From assembly GCA_038148755.1 (NCBI GenBank), contig JAYQWA010000004.1:62001-126000 (forward strand): a DNA stretch of 64,000 nt, given 5' to 3'. The translations under genes and the position numbers were made by a program. The notes beneath the pieces were generated by a model. The model saw nothing but the letters and a program-made list of their open reading frames with translations. It had not been told where the DNA came from and did not search any database. Shown in pieces: positions 1 through 8,792 of the stretch (position 1 is the stretch's first letter; each line of letters begins with the position of its first letter). The DNA comes from UBA5109 sp038148755. GTDB taxonomy: Bacteria; Pseudomonadota; Gammaproteobacteria; Pseudomonadales; Pseudohongiellaceae.

Positions 1-1927
1 CATCTTTTGCCTCGGCAACAATCGTGGTTGCCATTTCCAGTAAACGCTCTCCGGCATCCTCTCGTCGATTGAAAATCACATCTTCAATGGCATCACGCAG
101 GGCTTTATCTATATCTTCATAAACCGGTAACTTGCCAGCATTAACGATAGCCATATCCATACCCGCCTTGATGGCGTGATAAAGAAAAACCGAGTGCATG
201 GCTTCACGCAACGCATTATTGCCACGAAATGAAAAGGACAGGTTCGATACCCCTCCGCTCACCTTGGCATGTGGCAGATTTTGTTTGATCCAGGCTGTGG
301 CCTCGATAAAGGCCTTGCCGTATTCATTGTGCTCGGCAATTCCCGTTGCAACAGCAAAAACATTCGGATCAAAAATAATATCCTGTGGAGGAATACCGGC
401 GACTTCAGTTAATAGTTGATAGGCACGCGCACAGATTTCAGTCTTACGTTCAAAGGTATCGGCCTGGCCTTTTTCATCAAAAGCCATGACTACCACTGCT
501 GCACCATAGCGCTTGACCAGACGCGCCTGTTCAAGAAAAGCATCCTCGCCTTCTTTCAGGCTTATAGAATTAACAATGCCTTTTCCCTGAATACATTTAA
601 GCCCGCTTTCAATCACTGACCATTTGGATGAATCCACCATCACCGGGACTCTGGCTATATCCGGCTCAGCGGCAATCAGATTTAAAAAGCGCGTCATGGC
701 AGCAGCTGAATCCAGCATGCCTTCATCCATATTCACATCAATTATCTGTGCCCCGCCTTCAACCTGTTCACGTGCAACTGAAATTGCCGTGTCATAGTCT
801 TCATTGAGAATCAATGTTTCAAAGCGCTTGGAACCGGTTACATTGGTTCTTTCACCAACATTGACGAAATTAGTTTCCCGGCTCAGGGTAATCGCTTCAA
901 GACCGGATAAACGGCATAAAGGTTTGGCTTCAGGCAAGGCTCTCGGCTCATAAGCTGCAACCTGCTCACGGATGACACGAATGTGCTCCGGCGTAGTACC
1001 ACAGCACCCGCCCACAATATTAACCAGCCCTGAACGTGCAAACTCACTGATAATACCTGCCATATGTTCCGGGCTTTCATCGTAGGCACCAAACTCATTC
1101 GGCAAACCGGCATTCGGATGACAGCTGACGCTTATTTCAGCAACCCGTGACAGATCATCAACATATTCACGCAGCTGTTCTGCACCCAAAGCACAGTTAA
1201 GTCCGACACTCACCGGATTGGCGTGCTGAACCGAGTTATAAAAAGCTTCTACAACCTGTCCGCTCAAGGTACGCCCGCTCTGATCAGTAATAGTGCCGGA
1301 AATCATCACCGGTAAAGTGATTTCATGCTGGGCTTCAAAATTTTTCACGGCAGCAATGGCCGCTTTGGCATTGAGTGTGTCAAAAATGGTTTCAATCAGT
1401 ATCAGATCAGCACCACCATCATACAGTCCCTTAATGGCTAGGGAATAATCCTCAAACAGATCATCAAAGGTCACCGCCCGGAAACCGGCATCTTCCACAT
1501 TCGGGGAAATCGAGGCCGTGCGGTTGGTTGGCCCCAGTACCCCGGCTACCCAACAAGGACGGGGATTGGTTTTGTTGTATTCGATAATGGCTTCGCGAGC
1601 CAGTGTCGCACCGGCAACATTCAGATCATAAGCCAAAGCGCTGAGATGATAATCAGCCTGGGCAATACCGGTGGAATTAAAGGTGTTAGTTTTGAGGATA
1701 TCCGCCCCGGCCTGTAAATATTCACTATGTATCTGCTTGATCAGTTCAGGTCTGGTGATACTTAACAGGTCATTATTGCCACGCAACTCACTCTTGTGCA
1801 CTTCAAAGTGTTCACCACGGAAATCAATTTCATGCAGGCCATGACTCTGAATCATGGTGCCCATGGCACCGTCCAGAAACAGTATCCTCTGTTTAAGCGT
1901 TTGTTTAAATAATTCCTGATGTGACAT
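1..1927 (-). CDS. metH: Methionine synthase, cobalamin-dependent (N-terminal ~642 residues; cut by window edge)
   Basis: Transfers the methyl group of 5-methyl-tetrahydrofolate to homocysteine through cobalamin, the last step of methionine synthesis in the cytoplasm. Translating the minus strand from the ATG at 1927 gives an open frame of 642 codons running off the window. It begins MSHQELFKQTLKQRILFLDG with a following AMGTMIQ block and has the zinc/homocysteine-binding cysteines (NCALG and GGCCGTTPEH), so the homocysteine domain is complete. The folate (pterin-binding) domain follows, from FVNVGERTNVTGS through DPNVFAVATG and SGGVSNLSFSFRG. The cobalamin and activation domains lie outside. 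The start codon shares one base with the metF stop (TAATG), so the two are probably translationally coupled. Frame and motifs make the call very safe. Confidence 0.96.
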   Translation of the reverse strand, partial: MSHQELFKQTLKQRILFLDGAMGTMIQSHGLHEIDFRGEHFEVHKSELRGNNDLLSITRPELIKQIHSEYLQAGADILKTNTFNSTGIAQADYHLSALAYDLNVAGATLAREAIIEYNKTNPRPCWVAGVLGPTNRTASISPNVEDAGFRAVTFDDLFEDYSLAIKGLYDGGADLILIETIFDTLNAKAAIAAVKNFEAQHEITLPVMISGTITDQSGRTLSGQVVEAFYNSVQHANPVSVGLNCALGAEQLREYVDDLSRVAEISVSCHPNAGLPNEFGAYDESPEHMAGIISEFARSGLVNIVGGCCGTTPEHIRVIREQVAAYEPRALPEAKPLCRLSGLEAITLSRETNFVNVGERTNVTGSKRFETLILNEDYDTAISVAREQVEGGAQIIDVNMDEGMLDSAAAMTRFLNLIAAEPDIARVPVMVDSSKWSVIESGLKCIQGKGIVNSISLKEGEDAFLEQARLVKRYGAAVVVMAFDEKGQADTFERKTEICARAYQLLTEVAGIPPQDIIFDPNVFAVATGIAEHNEYGKAFIEATAWIKQNLPHAKVSGGVSNLSFSFRGNNALREAMHSVFLYHAIKAGMDMAIVNAGKLPVYEDIDKALRDAIEDVIFNRREDAGERLLEMATTIVAEAKD

Positions 1928-2805
1928 TATTTCTTACCACTCACATCACGCACGCCTAAAGAGTGACATACGGCACGTGTTAAATCCGATTTATTCAGGG
2001 TATAAAAATGAAAATTTCTTACCCCGGCTGTATAGAGTTTATCGCATTGCTCAATCACTACTGCTGACGCCAGCATATTGTTGGTTGGGGACGAAGGTTC
2101 TATGCCATCAAACAAATTTATTAACCAGGCTGGAATATGCGTACCACAACGGGCGGCCAAGTCCTGTACGCGGGAAAAATTCAGGATCGGCAGTATGCCG
2201 GGAATAATAGGAATCTCTATACCTGCTGCCCGCGCTTTACCAACAAAGCGCAGATAAACATCGGCATCAAAAAAGAATTGCGTGATACAACGTTTTGCCC
2301 CGGCATCAACTTTTTGTTTTAGCACCTCAATCTCATGTTCAAGACTCGGTGACTCGGGGTGTCTTTCCGGGTAGGCAGCAACCGTAATATCGAAATCTGC
2401 CACCTTACTAAGACCCTGTATAAACTCTGTGGCGTTGGCATAACCCTCTGGATGGGCAACAAACTTATCCTGACCTCCCGGTGGGTCGCCACGCAGGGCA
2501 ACCAGACGATTTATACCAGCTGCGTGAAACTGCCGCGCCATATCATCTGCTTCAGCCTTACTGGCTCCAACACAGGTTAAATGGGCAACCGCCGTTAATG
2601 CTGTTTCGGCAAGGATACGCTCAAGAATTTTCAGGCTGCGCTCCCGGGTGGATCCGCCGGCACCATAGGTAATTGAGATAAAGTCTGGCTTCAGGCTCGC
2701 CAAATTATCAATCGAGTCCCAGAAACGATTGGCATTGTTAAGATCAGCAGGAGGAAAAAATTCAAAGGAAACAGAGACTTCCTCGTTTTTATCAGCGAAA
2801 CTCAT
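1927..2805 (-). CDS. metF: 5,10-methylenetetrahydrofolate reductase
   Basis: Reduces methylene-THF to methyl-THF with an FAD cofactor, supplying the methyl donor for MetH encoded just downstream. The protein carries the family start VSFEFFPP, the SITYGAGGSTRERS block, RGDPPGG, the AAYPERHPES motif and ITQFFFDADVYLRF. I choose the ATG at 2805 (292 aa, close to the 296 aa of E. coli MetF). An upstream in-frame ATG at 2847 would add 14 residues that match nothing in the family and has no well-placed ribosome site. It is divergent from metR, the classic arrangement for MetR-controlled methionine genes. Its stop overlaps the metH start by one base. Confidence 0.95.
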   Translation of the reverse strand: MSFADKNEEVSVSFEFFPPADLNNANRFWDSIDNLASLKPDFISITYGAGGSTRERSLKILERILAETALTAVAHLTCVGASKAEADDMARQFHAAGINRLVALRGDPPGGQDKFVAHPEGYANATEFIQGLSKVADFDITVAAYPERHPESPSLEHEIEVLKQKVDAGAKRCITQFFFDADVYLRFVGKARAAGIEIPIIPGILPILNFSRVQDLAARCGTHIPAWLINLFDGIEPSSPTNNMLASAVVIEQCDKLYTAGVRNFHFYTLNKSDLTRAVCHSLGVRDVSGKK

Positions 2806-2909
2806 AACAGATTTGTCTATACCCGACCTAAAAAGGCTTGCTATCATCCTTGATGTTATTTATAAGGTCAATTTATATATATTTATAATTATTATTAGCT
2901 TAGCTTATT
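2806..2909. promoter_or_regulatory. metF-metR divergent control region
   Basis: This AT-rich spacer separates two divergent genes. It holds an interrupted inverted repeat TTGA-N14-TCAA at 2850-2871, of the size expected for a LysR-type regulator site, followed by a run of A/T (2871-2900) that could carry overlapping -10 elements. MetR commonly binds between metR and its targets, so a MetR site here is plausible. The exact operator is inference; the known enteric MetR consensus is not clearly present. Confidence 0.4.
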
Positions 2910-3830
2910 ATGAAATCACCTCTGGAAATCCGTCATTTACGTCTGTTACAAACCCTGGCTGACACCGGCACCCTGTCTCGTACTGCCGAGCATATTCATG
3001 TCACCCAGTCTGCCCTGTCACAGCAGATCAAACAGCTGGAGGATTATTACTCAACTTCCCTGTTTGAACGCAAGAGCAACCCGCTGCGTTTTACCCCGGC
3101 TGGGGAGCGCCTGCTAAACCTTGCCCGCACCACGTTGCCGCAAATTGACTCGGCTGAAAGGGATATTGCCCGTATTGCTTCGGGCTCAGTCGGTCGCTTG
3201 CGCATTGCGATTGAATGCCACAGCTGTTTCGACTGGCTAATGCCCACCATGGACCGATTTCGCAGCCAGTGGCCGGAAGTTGAACAGGACCTAGTTTCCG
3301 GCTTGACCCCTGATCCGGTTGCCCTGCTGCTGACTGATGAAGCCGACCTTGCCGTACACACAGAGCCGGATCAACGTGAAGGTGTTGTCTATCATGCTTT
3401 ATTTGATTTCGAGATGGTGGCTTGCTGCTCGCCGAATCATCCTGTCGCCAGCCAGACTTTTCTAAAACCGGAAGATTTTGCCAACGAAACCCTGATCCAG
3501 TATCCGGTCGATGACAATATGCTGGACGGTATTAAACATTTCCTGCGCCCTGCTGGCGTCAGTCCCAAAGCCAGAAGAACGGCAGAACTGACGCTGGCCA
3601 TTATTCAACTGACGGCCAGTGGCCGGGGTTTAAGCATGTTACCAACCTGGTCGGTACAACCTCAGGCAGATCAGGGTTACATTAAAACTTTGCCTCTCGG
3701 CAAACAGGGCCTATGGTGCCGACTTTATGCTGCAACCATGCAGGATGCCGAACCCTGGCTGGAAAATTTTCTGGAACTGGTTCGCACCCTGGCGCCTATT
3801 TCCTTATCAGGAATCAGGCCTTGCAGTTAA
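2910..3830 (+). CDS. metR: LysR-family transcriptional regulator MetR
   Basis: Homocysteine-responsive activator of methionine genes. The N-terminal winged helix-turn-helix covers about residues 1-60 (TLSRTAEHIHVTQSALSQQI), with LFERKSNPLRFTPAGE typical of MetR. The effector domain opens with RIAIECHSCFDWLMP, nearly the E. coli MetR sequence RIAIECHSCIQWLTP, which separates it from other LysR proteins. The length of 306 aa fits the family. It is divergent from metF-metH, its likely targets. Its stop overlaps the convergent DUF1015 gene stop by 4 bp at a TTAA. Confidence 0.92.
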   Translation: MKSPLEIRHLRLLQTLADTGTLSRTAEHIHVTQSALSQQIKQLEDYYSTSLFERKSNPLRFTPAGERLLNLARTTLPQIDSAERDIARIASGSVGRLRIAIECHSCFDWLMPTMDRFRSQWPEVEQDLVSGLTPDPVALLLTDEADLAVHTEPDQREGVVYHALFDFEMVACCSPNHPVASQTFLKPEDFANETLIQYPVDDNMLDGIKHFLRPAGVSPKARRTAELTLAIIQLTASGRGLSMLPTWSVQPQADQGYIKTLPLGKQGLWCRLYAATMQDAEPWLENFLELVRTLAPISLSGIRPCS

Positions 3831-5068
3831 TCCAGCGAATGAATCACCAGGCCACTGCGTAATTTAGGTTCGAACCAGGTGGATTTCGGTGGCATGACTT
3901 CACCGGCATCGGCAATAGCCATCAGGTGTTCAATGGAAGTCGGGTAGCAAGAGAAAGCCAGCTTGCATTCACCGCTATCAACTCGTTTTTCCAACTCTGC
4001 CATACCACGGATACCACCAACAAAATCGATACGTTTGTCTGTTCGCGGATCTGCAATACCCAGCAAGGGACTAAGAATATTGTCCTGCAATACCGCTACG
4101 TCCAGTCGTGCTACCGGATCGTTTTCATCGACAACACCTTCTTTCACTTTCAAGGCATACCAACGACCATCCATATACAAGCCAAATTCATGCAGGGAGC
4201 CAGGTTTAAAAGCTTCAGTTTGTGGGTGCACCTCAAATTTCTCGCCCAGTACGGCAATAAAGGCTTCTTCATTCAAACCATTCAGATCTATAACTACCCG
4301 GTTGTAATCCAGTATCTTCATCTGGTCATGAGGAAATACCACGACCAGGAAATTGTTATAGGCTTCTGAACCATCATGTTGGGAGTTGGCTTGCTGACGC
4401 ATGTTCTTTACCCGTGTCGCTGCTGCAGAACGGTGATGACCATCAGCCACATAAAGGCAGGGGACCTTGTCGAAGGCCTGCTCCAAAGCACTTGTCTTCA
4501 TGGCATCGCTGACAACCCAGAACACATGACGGATACCGTCAGCCAGCGTAAAGTCATATTCGGGGACTGCTGTGGTAATTTCTTGGACCAGTGTATCTAT
4601 CGCAGCTTCTGCCTGATAGGTTAAAAATACCGGGCCAACCTGGGCATTTAAAGCATCCATGTGTTTAACCCGGTCATCTTCTTTTTCCGGCCGGGTGAAT
4701 TCATGTTTCTTGATCAGATTTTTTTCATACTCTTCGACTGAAGCTACCGCAACAATACCGGTTTGCTCATGCTCTCCCATAATCTGCCGGTACACATAAA
4801 AATGCGGTTCTGCATCCTGGCGGATTACACCATCGCTAATAAAAGCCTGCAGATTTTCAGCGCCCTTTTGATAAACACGTTCATCATGTACATAAATAGC
4901 CGGATCCAGATCAATCTCCGGTTTATTTACGTGCAAAAAGGTATAAGGATTGCCCTCAGCCATTTCCCTGGCTTCGGCGCTGTTTAATACATCATAGGGA
5001 GGCGCGGCAACTCTGTCCGCCAGTTCCTGTGTAGGACGGATACCGCGAAAAGGTCTGAGTGTAGCCAT
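3827..5068 (-). CDS. DUF1015 family protein
   Basis: A 413-residue cytoplasmic protein of the DUF1015 family, which has no established reaction. Recognisable family blocks are the N-terminal RPFRGIRPTQELADRVAAPP-YDV region, the FLHVNKPEIDL segment, the ADGHHRSAAA block near residue 212 and the C-terminal FSCYPTSIEHLMAIADAGEV-MPPKSTWFEPK region. The histidine-rich ADGHHR motif resembles a metal or phosphate site, but that is inference. The gene stands between convergent metR and co-directional fklB. It overlaps metR by 4 bp at the stop codons. No strong ribosome site precedes the ATG, which is nevertheless fixed by the conserved N-terminus. Confidence 0.85.
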   Translation of the reverse strand: MATLRPFRGIRPTQELADRVAAPPYDVLNSAEAREMAEGNPYTFLHVNKPEIDLDPAIYVHDERVYQKGAENLQAFISDGVIRQDAEPHFYVYRQIMGEHEQTGIVAVASVEEYEKNLIKKHEFTRPEKEDDRVKHMDALNAQVGPVFLTYQAEAAIDTLVQEITTAVPEYDFTLADGIRHVFWVVSDAMKTSALEQAFDKVPCLYVADGHHRSAAATRVKNMRQQANSQHDGSEAYNNFLVVVFPHDQMKILDYNRVVIDLNGLNEEAFIAVLGEKFEVHPQTEAFKPGSLHEFGLYMDGRWYALKVKEGVVDENDPVARLDVAVLQDNILSPLLGIADPRTDKRIDFVGGIRGMAELEKRVDSGECKLAFSCYPTSIEHLMAIADAGEVMPPKSTWFEPKLRSGLVIHSLD

Positions 5069-5131
5069 AAGTGTAAATAATATTTAAAAAGTAGTTGATA
5101 AAAAATCGTGAACAATCTGGGTAAAAAAATT

Positions 5132-5749
5132 TTATAAAATTTCCAGCAGCTCCACATCAAATATTAATGTTGTAAAGGGTTTAATCACATCGCCTGCACC
5201 GGCCTCACCATAGGCAAGCTGATGCGGAATATATAATTTGTATTTGGCTCCCGGATTCATCATCTGCAAAGCTTCGGTCCAACCTGCTATGACACCGCTT
5301 ACCGGAAAATCAATCGGCTGGCCTCTTTCCACTGAAGAATCAAATACAGTGCCATCAATAAGCGTGCCGTGATAATGCACTTTAACTCGTGATGATAGTT
5401 CTGGCGAATCACCTTCGCCTTCCTCAATCACTTCATACTGCAATCCTGACGCCGTGGTCTCCACTTCATCACGTTCAGCATTTTGCGCAAGAAAAGCTTC
5501 ACCTGCCGCTTCCTGCTCACTGGCCTGTTCCTGCTGTTTTTGCAACATGCGTTTATTCAGATCATCAATTGCTTCATTCAGCTCTTCACGACTGATCGGA
5601 CTTGGCCTGCCTGCTAAAGCATCAGCCATGCCGGATAATACAGCTTCAGGTTTCATACCATCAAAGGCACTTTTATTAAGTTGATCGCCCATCTGACGAC
5701 CGATTGCGTAACTGGCTCTATCATCTATTGAAGTTATTGGATCAGCCAT
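5132..5749 (-). CDS. fklB: FKBP-type peptidyl-prolyl cis-trans isomerase FklB
   Basis: Isomerises proline peptide bonds and assists protein folding. Residues 1-90 form the FKBP N-terminal dimerisation domain (DRASYAIGRQMGDQL), and the C-terminal FKBP domain contains VKVHYHGTLIDGTVFDSSVE, GVIAGWTEALQMM and LAYGEAGAG, ending in FDVELLEIL exactly as in E. coli FklB. The ATG at 5749 is preceded by AGAGGA at good spacing and gives 205 aa (E. coli 206). The longer frame from 5782 adds 11 residues without family support. No signal peptide is seen, in line with the cytoplasmic FklB rather than periplasmic FkpA. Confidence 0.92.
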   Translation of the reverse strand: MADPITSIDDRASYAIGRQMGDQLNKSAFDGMKPEAVLSGMADALAGRPSPISREELNEAIDDLNKRMLQKQQEQASEQEAAGEAFLAQNAERDEVETTASGLQYEVIEEGEGDSPELSSRVKVHYHGTLIDGTVFDSSVERGQPIDFPVSGVIAGWTEALQMMNPGAKYKLYIPHQLAYGEAGAGDVIKPFTTLIFDVELLEIL

Positions 5750-5869
5750 GAGATTTCCTCTGCGGGTTAGAAGGCTGTGCATTCTATCACGTCCGCTCCG
5801 AGATTTCGGGGCATTAAACAGGAATTTAGGCTAGAATTTGCTTTTATTTTTAATCCATATAAAACCTAA

Positions 5870-6451
5870 ATGAAAATCAGTTTTCTGGCTTCTCACGGAG
5901 GATCTTCGGCTAGAGCCATCATCGAAGCAATACGTGCAGGTAAACTTGATGCTGAGATTGGCATCCTGATCACGAATAACCGTGCTTCCAATATTCTGCA
6001 ATGGTGCCTGGATAATGATGTTGAGGTACACCACATCAGTGCTAAAACCCATCGTGGCGAAGACAATGCCGATGAAGCCATCCAGACTGTATTGCGTGAT
6101 GCTGACACTGATCTGGTCGTCTGTTCTGGCTATATGAAGAAAATCGGCCCGGCAACTTTACGGCTATACCCCTATAAAATTCTGAATATCCATCCTGCCC
6201 TCTTACCCAAGTTCGGCGGCAAAGGCATGTATGGTGATCATGTGCATAAAGCCGTACTGGATGCGGGTGAAACAGAATCAGGCGCTACCGTTCACTATGT
6301 AACTGACGGTATTGATGAGGGACCCGTCATCAAACAGCAGATCATTCCTGTTGCTGCCAATGACACAGTTGAGACTTTACGTAGTAAGGTCCAGCATTGT
6401 GAACCTGAACTTTACCTCAGCGCCTTGCAGGAAATTCTGCGAGATAAATAA
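5870..6451 (+). CDS. purN: Phosphoribosylglycinamide formyltransferase, folate-dependent (PurN-like)
   Basis: Predicted to move a formyl group from 10-formyl-THF to glycinamide ribonucleotide, the third step of purine synthesis. The catalytic set is present: N106 and H108 in NIHPALLP, H142 in GATVH, and Asp in VTDGIDEGPVI. The protein is 193 aa. The segment KFGGKGMYGDHVHKAVL replaces the shorter KYPGLHTHRQAL of enterobacterial PurN, and the substrate loop reads SHGGSSARA rather than SGNGSNLQA. This long-insert form is, from memory, usual in Bacteroidetes and plants. There is no purM beside it, unlike the usual purMN pair. It may be the only PurN or a paralogue. Divergent from fklB. Confidence 0.85.
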   Translation: MKISFLASHGGSSARAIIEAIRAGKLDAEIGILITNNRASNILQWCLDNDVEVHHISAKTHRGEDNADEAIQTVLRDADTDLVVCSGYMKKIGPATLRLYPYKILNIHPALLPKFGGKGMYGDHVHKAVLDAGETESGATVHYVTDGIDEGPVIKQQIIPVAANDTVETLRSKVQHCEPELYLSALQEILRDK

Positions 6452-6470
6452 TTAGTCCTACCTTCCAAAA

Positions 6471-7382
6471 GTGAAAAAAACTGTTATTTATAGTCATCCA
6501 GATTGCCTACAACATGAGCCCGGTTATGGACATCCGGAAAGCCCCAAACGCCTGCTGGCAATAATGGAAAGTATTACTCATTACGAAGAAGCCCCTTTAG
6601 GCACCGAGCAACAGGTCTTACTGGCACACAGCCCTGAACTGCTGCAACATATTAAGGCTACCGCACCTAATGAAGGGCTAGTACAAATTGATGCTGACAC
6701 GATTATGTCACCAGGATCTTTACAGGCTGCCTTCAGGGGCACAGGCGCTGCCTGCAAAGCGATTGACGAATTAGTTGGCGGCCATATTCAGCATGCCTTC
6801 TGTGCGAGCAGACCTCCCGGACACCATGCCACCAGAAATCAGGCCATGGGCTTTTGCCTGTTCAACCATGTTGCCATTGCTGCGCTGTATGCCCGGCAAC
6901 AGTATGGTATCGAACGTATTGCCATCGTCGACGTTGATGTACACCATGGCAACGGCACTCAGGATATAGTGCAAGGTGAAAAAGGTCTGTTTTATATTTC
7001 CACGCATCAAAGCCCTTTTTATCCAGGAACCGGCAATGAAGCTGAAAACACCCCTGATAACATTCTAAATATTCCGCTGGCTGCGGGCACAGGACATAGC
7101 CTCTACCAACAACTTTTTACTGAAGTCGTTATCCCGGCTCTGGAAAATTTCAAGCCACAACTCTTGTTGGTCTCGGCAGGCTTTGATGCTCACTATGAAG
7201 ACCCGTTGGCTTCATTGAATTTTTCTGAACTGAGCTATCAATGGCTGGGCAAACAGCTGTCTGCTATCGCCAACAAATTTTGTCAGTCTAAAATATTATC
7301 AGTACTGGAAGGCGGCTATAATCTTGATGCCTTAAGTGAAAGTGTTAAAGCCTATCTTGAGGGCATCAATACAAACCTTTAA
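6471..7382 (+). CDS. Histone deacetylase-like (arginase/deacetylase fold) hydrolase
   Basis: Zinc-dependent amide hydrolase of the HDAC / acetoin-utilisation / acetylpolyamine amidohydrolase superfamily. Diagnostic motifs are RPPGHHA (114-120), DVDVHHGNGTQ (154-164) with zinc ligands D156 and H158, SAGFDAH (235-241) with D239, and LEGGYN (279-284). The 303-residue length fits a single catalytic domain. Substrate in bacteria varies (acetylpolyamines, acetyl-lysine) and cannot be fixed here. It starts with GTG at 6471, 19 bp after purN on the same strand, with only a weak ribosome site, and may be co-transcribed with purN. Confidence 0.9.
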   Translation: MKKTVIYSHPDCLQHEPGYGHPESPKRLLAIMESITHYEEAPLGTEQQVLLAHSPELLQHIKATAPNEGLVQIDADTIMSPGSLQAAFRGTGAACKAIDELVGGHIQHAFCASRPPGHHATRNQAMGFCLFNHVAIAALYARQQYGIERIAIVDVDVHHGNGTQDIVQGEKGLFYISTHQSPFYPGTGNEAENTPDNILNIPLAAGTGHSLYQQLFTEVVIPALENFKPQLLLVSAGFDAHYEDPLASLNFSELSYQWLGKQLSAIANKFCQSKILSVLEGGYNLDALSESVKAYLEGINTNL

Positions 7383-7483
7383 CACGCCGATTTTGAGTTT
7401 TGCCCCTAATTCATAGATAAAATTAATCTGCTTATATACAATTGACAATCCTGAAATTTTCAAGTCCTCACTGGAAATAATTA

Positions 7484-8302
7484 ATGGAAGACGGCCTGAA
7501 TTTATTAAATGACTATATCATTCCCTGGGGCATTCGCCTCACAGTTGCTCTGGCAATTTTCTTTATCGGGAAATCCATAGCCCAAGCGATTGCAGACTTT
7601 GCCAAGAAGCCTTTGGGTAAGTCCGGTATGGATACAATGCTGGTTAAATTCCTGAGCACCATGATTTATAACGTTCTGTTAATCGCTGTCGTACTGGCAG
7701 CCGTTGATCAGCTTGGTATCAATATTACTTCTTTACTCGCCGTTGTCGGTGCGGCAGGTTTAGCAGTTGGCCTGGCGTTAAAGGATTCCTTGAGTAACTT
7801 TGCCGCTGGCGTCATGATTATTATTTTCCGCCCTTTCAAAATCGGTGACTTTATCAACGCCAGTGGCACTGCCGGTATAGTCGATGAGATTGGTCTGTTT
7901 TGCACACTGATGCATACGCCAGACAATCAACGCATTATTATTCCAAATTCCTCTATCATTAACGGCACCATCGTTAATGTGAATACCCTTGGCACCCGCC
8001 GGATTGATCTGGTTATCGGCATCAGTTATAACGATAACATCGGCCAGGCCCGAGATATCATTCTGGGCATCATTGATGCCGATCCTCGAATACTTAAGGA
8101 TCCAGCTGCAGGTGTTGCTGTCGGCGAACTAGCTGATAGCAGTGTTAACATCAATGTGCGCCCCTGGGTTAAAGCTGATGACTACTCGGCAGTACGTTCT
8201 GACCTATTGGAAACTATCAAACTTTCACTGGATCAGGCTGGGATTACCATCCCCTATCCCCAGCAGGATGTGTACATGCACACAGTGAACGAGCAGCAAT
8301 AA
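7484..8302 (+). CDS. mscS: Small-conductance mechanosensitive channel, MscS family
   Basis: Inner-membrane emergency valve that opens under hypo-osmotic tension. The 272-residue length and layout match canonical E. coli MscS (286 aa): three N-terminal membrane segments (about 10-35, 58-80, 85-115), with the pore helix region VVGAAGLAVGLALKDSLSNF rich in Gly/Ala. The beta domain follows (FRPFKIGDFI, IIIPNSSIINGTIVN), then the alpha/beta C-terminal domain ending at ITIPYPQQDVY. ATG at 7484. It stands alone: 101 bp after the HDAC-like gene and 172 bp before arsR. Confidence 0.92.
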   Translation: MEDGLNLLNDYIIPWGIRLTVALAIFFIGKSIAQAIADFAKKPLGKSGMDTMLVKFLSTMIYNVLLIAVVLAAVDQLGINITSLLAVVGAAGLAVGLALKDSLSNFAAGVMIIIFRPFKIGDFINASGTAGIVDEIGLFCTLMHTPDNQRIIIPNSSIINGTIVNVNTLGTRRIDLVIGISYNDNIGQARDIILGIIDADPRILKDPAAGVAVGELADSSVNINVRPWVKADDYSAVRSDLLETIKLSLDQAGITIPYPQQDVYMHTVNEQQ

Positions 8303-8423
8303 GCAGCTATAAAATGTTATAGGATAAAAATAATTCAAACCACTCTACCCTGTTGCTTGCTGGTCTATTCCCTCTCCCAATGAATTACTAAATATTCTTA
8401 TCCACTTTAAATAAATGAAATAA

Positions 8424-8449
8424 CATATATATGTTTTTTCATATATAAT
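8424..8449 (+). promoter_or_regulatory. arsR operon operator/promoter (palindromic, overlapping a -10 box)
   Basis: The self-complementary CATATATATG (8424-8433) is followed after six bases by CATATATAAT (8440-8449), so two near-identical half elements lie side by side. A perfect TATAAT sits at 8444-8449. ArsR/SmtB repressors typically bind such AT-rich dyads over the -10 region of their own operon. The position also argues that the ATG at 8448 is not a start codon, since it overlaps this box. Confidence 0.55.
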
Positions 8450-8474
8450 GCCATTCAATCTCAAAGGAGCATCT

Positions 8475-8792
8475 ATGCAAGCCTTAAGTTTCTATAAATG
8501 CCTGTCTGATCACAACCGCCTGAAAATTCTGTTATTGCTGTGCCGTGACAAGGAACTCTGCGTATGTGAGTTGATGGATAGTCTTGGCGAAAGTCAGCCG
8601 AAGGTGTCACGCCATCTGGCACAGCTGCGCTGTTGCAATCTGATCCAGCAGCGCCGTGAAGGTCAGTGGATGTATTACCGTCTGCATGAAAAACTGCCTG
8701 ACTGGTGCCTGGAAAGCCTCGAACTGGCGCTGGCCAATAACCGAAACTTTCTGCATCAGGGCAAAACCACCTTTGAAGATTTGCGTGCATGA
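8475..8792 (+). CDS. arsR: ArsR/SmtB-family arsenite-responsive repressor
   Basis: Winged-helix repressor that releases the ars promoter when As(III) binds. The 105-residue protein carries the ELCVCEL signature with C29 and C31, the classic ArsR metalloid site, just before the recognition helix region ESQPKVSRHLAQLR. The start at 8475 is set by AAAGGAG at 8464-8470. An upstream in-frame ATG at 8448 lies inside the predicted -10 box. Its stop overlaps the arsC start by 4 bp (ATGA), showing an operon arsR-arsC-acr3 under autoregulation. Confidence 0.93.
   Translation: MQALSFYKCLSDHNRLKILLLLCRDKELCVCELMDSLGESQPKVSRHLAQLRCCNLIQQRREGQWMYYRLHEKLPDWCLESLELALANNRNFLHQGKTTFEDLRA

Noticed and set aside
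3926..4369. 147-codon open frame antisense to the DUF1015 gene
   Set aside because: Sequence is Phe/Tyr/Gln-rich without structure; opposite a conserved gene.
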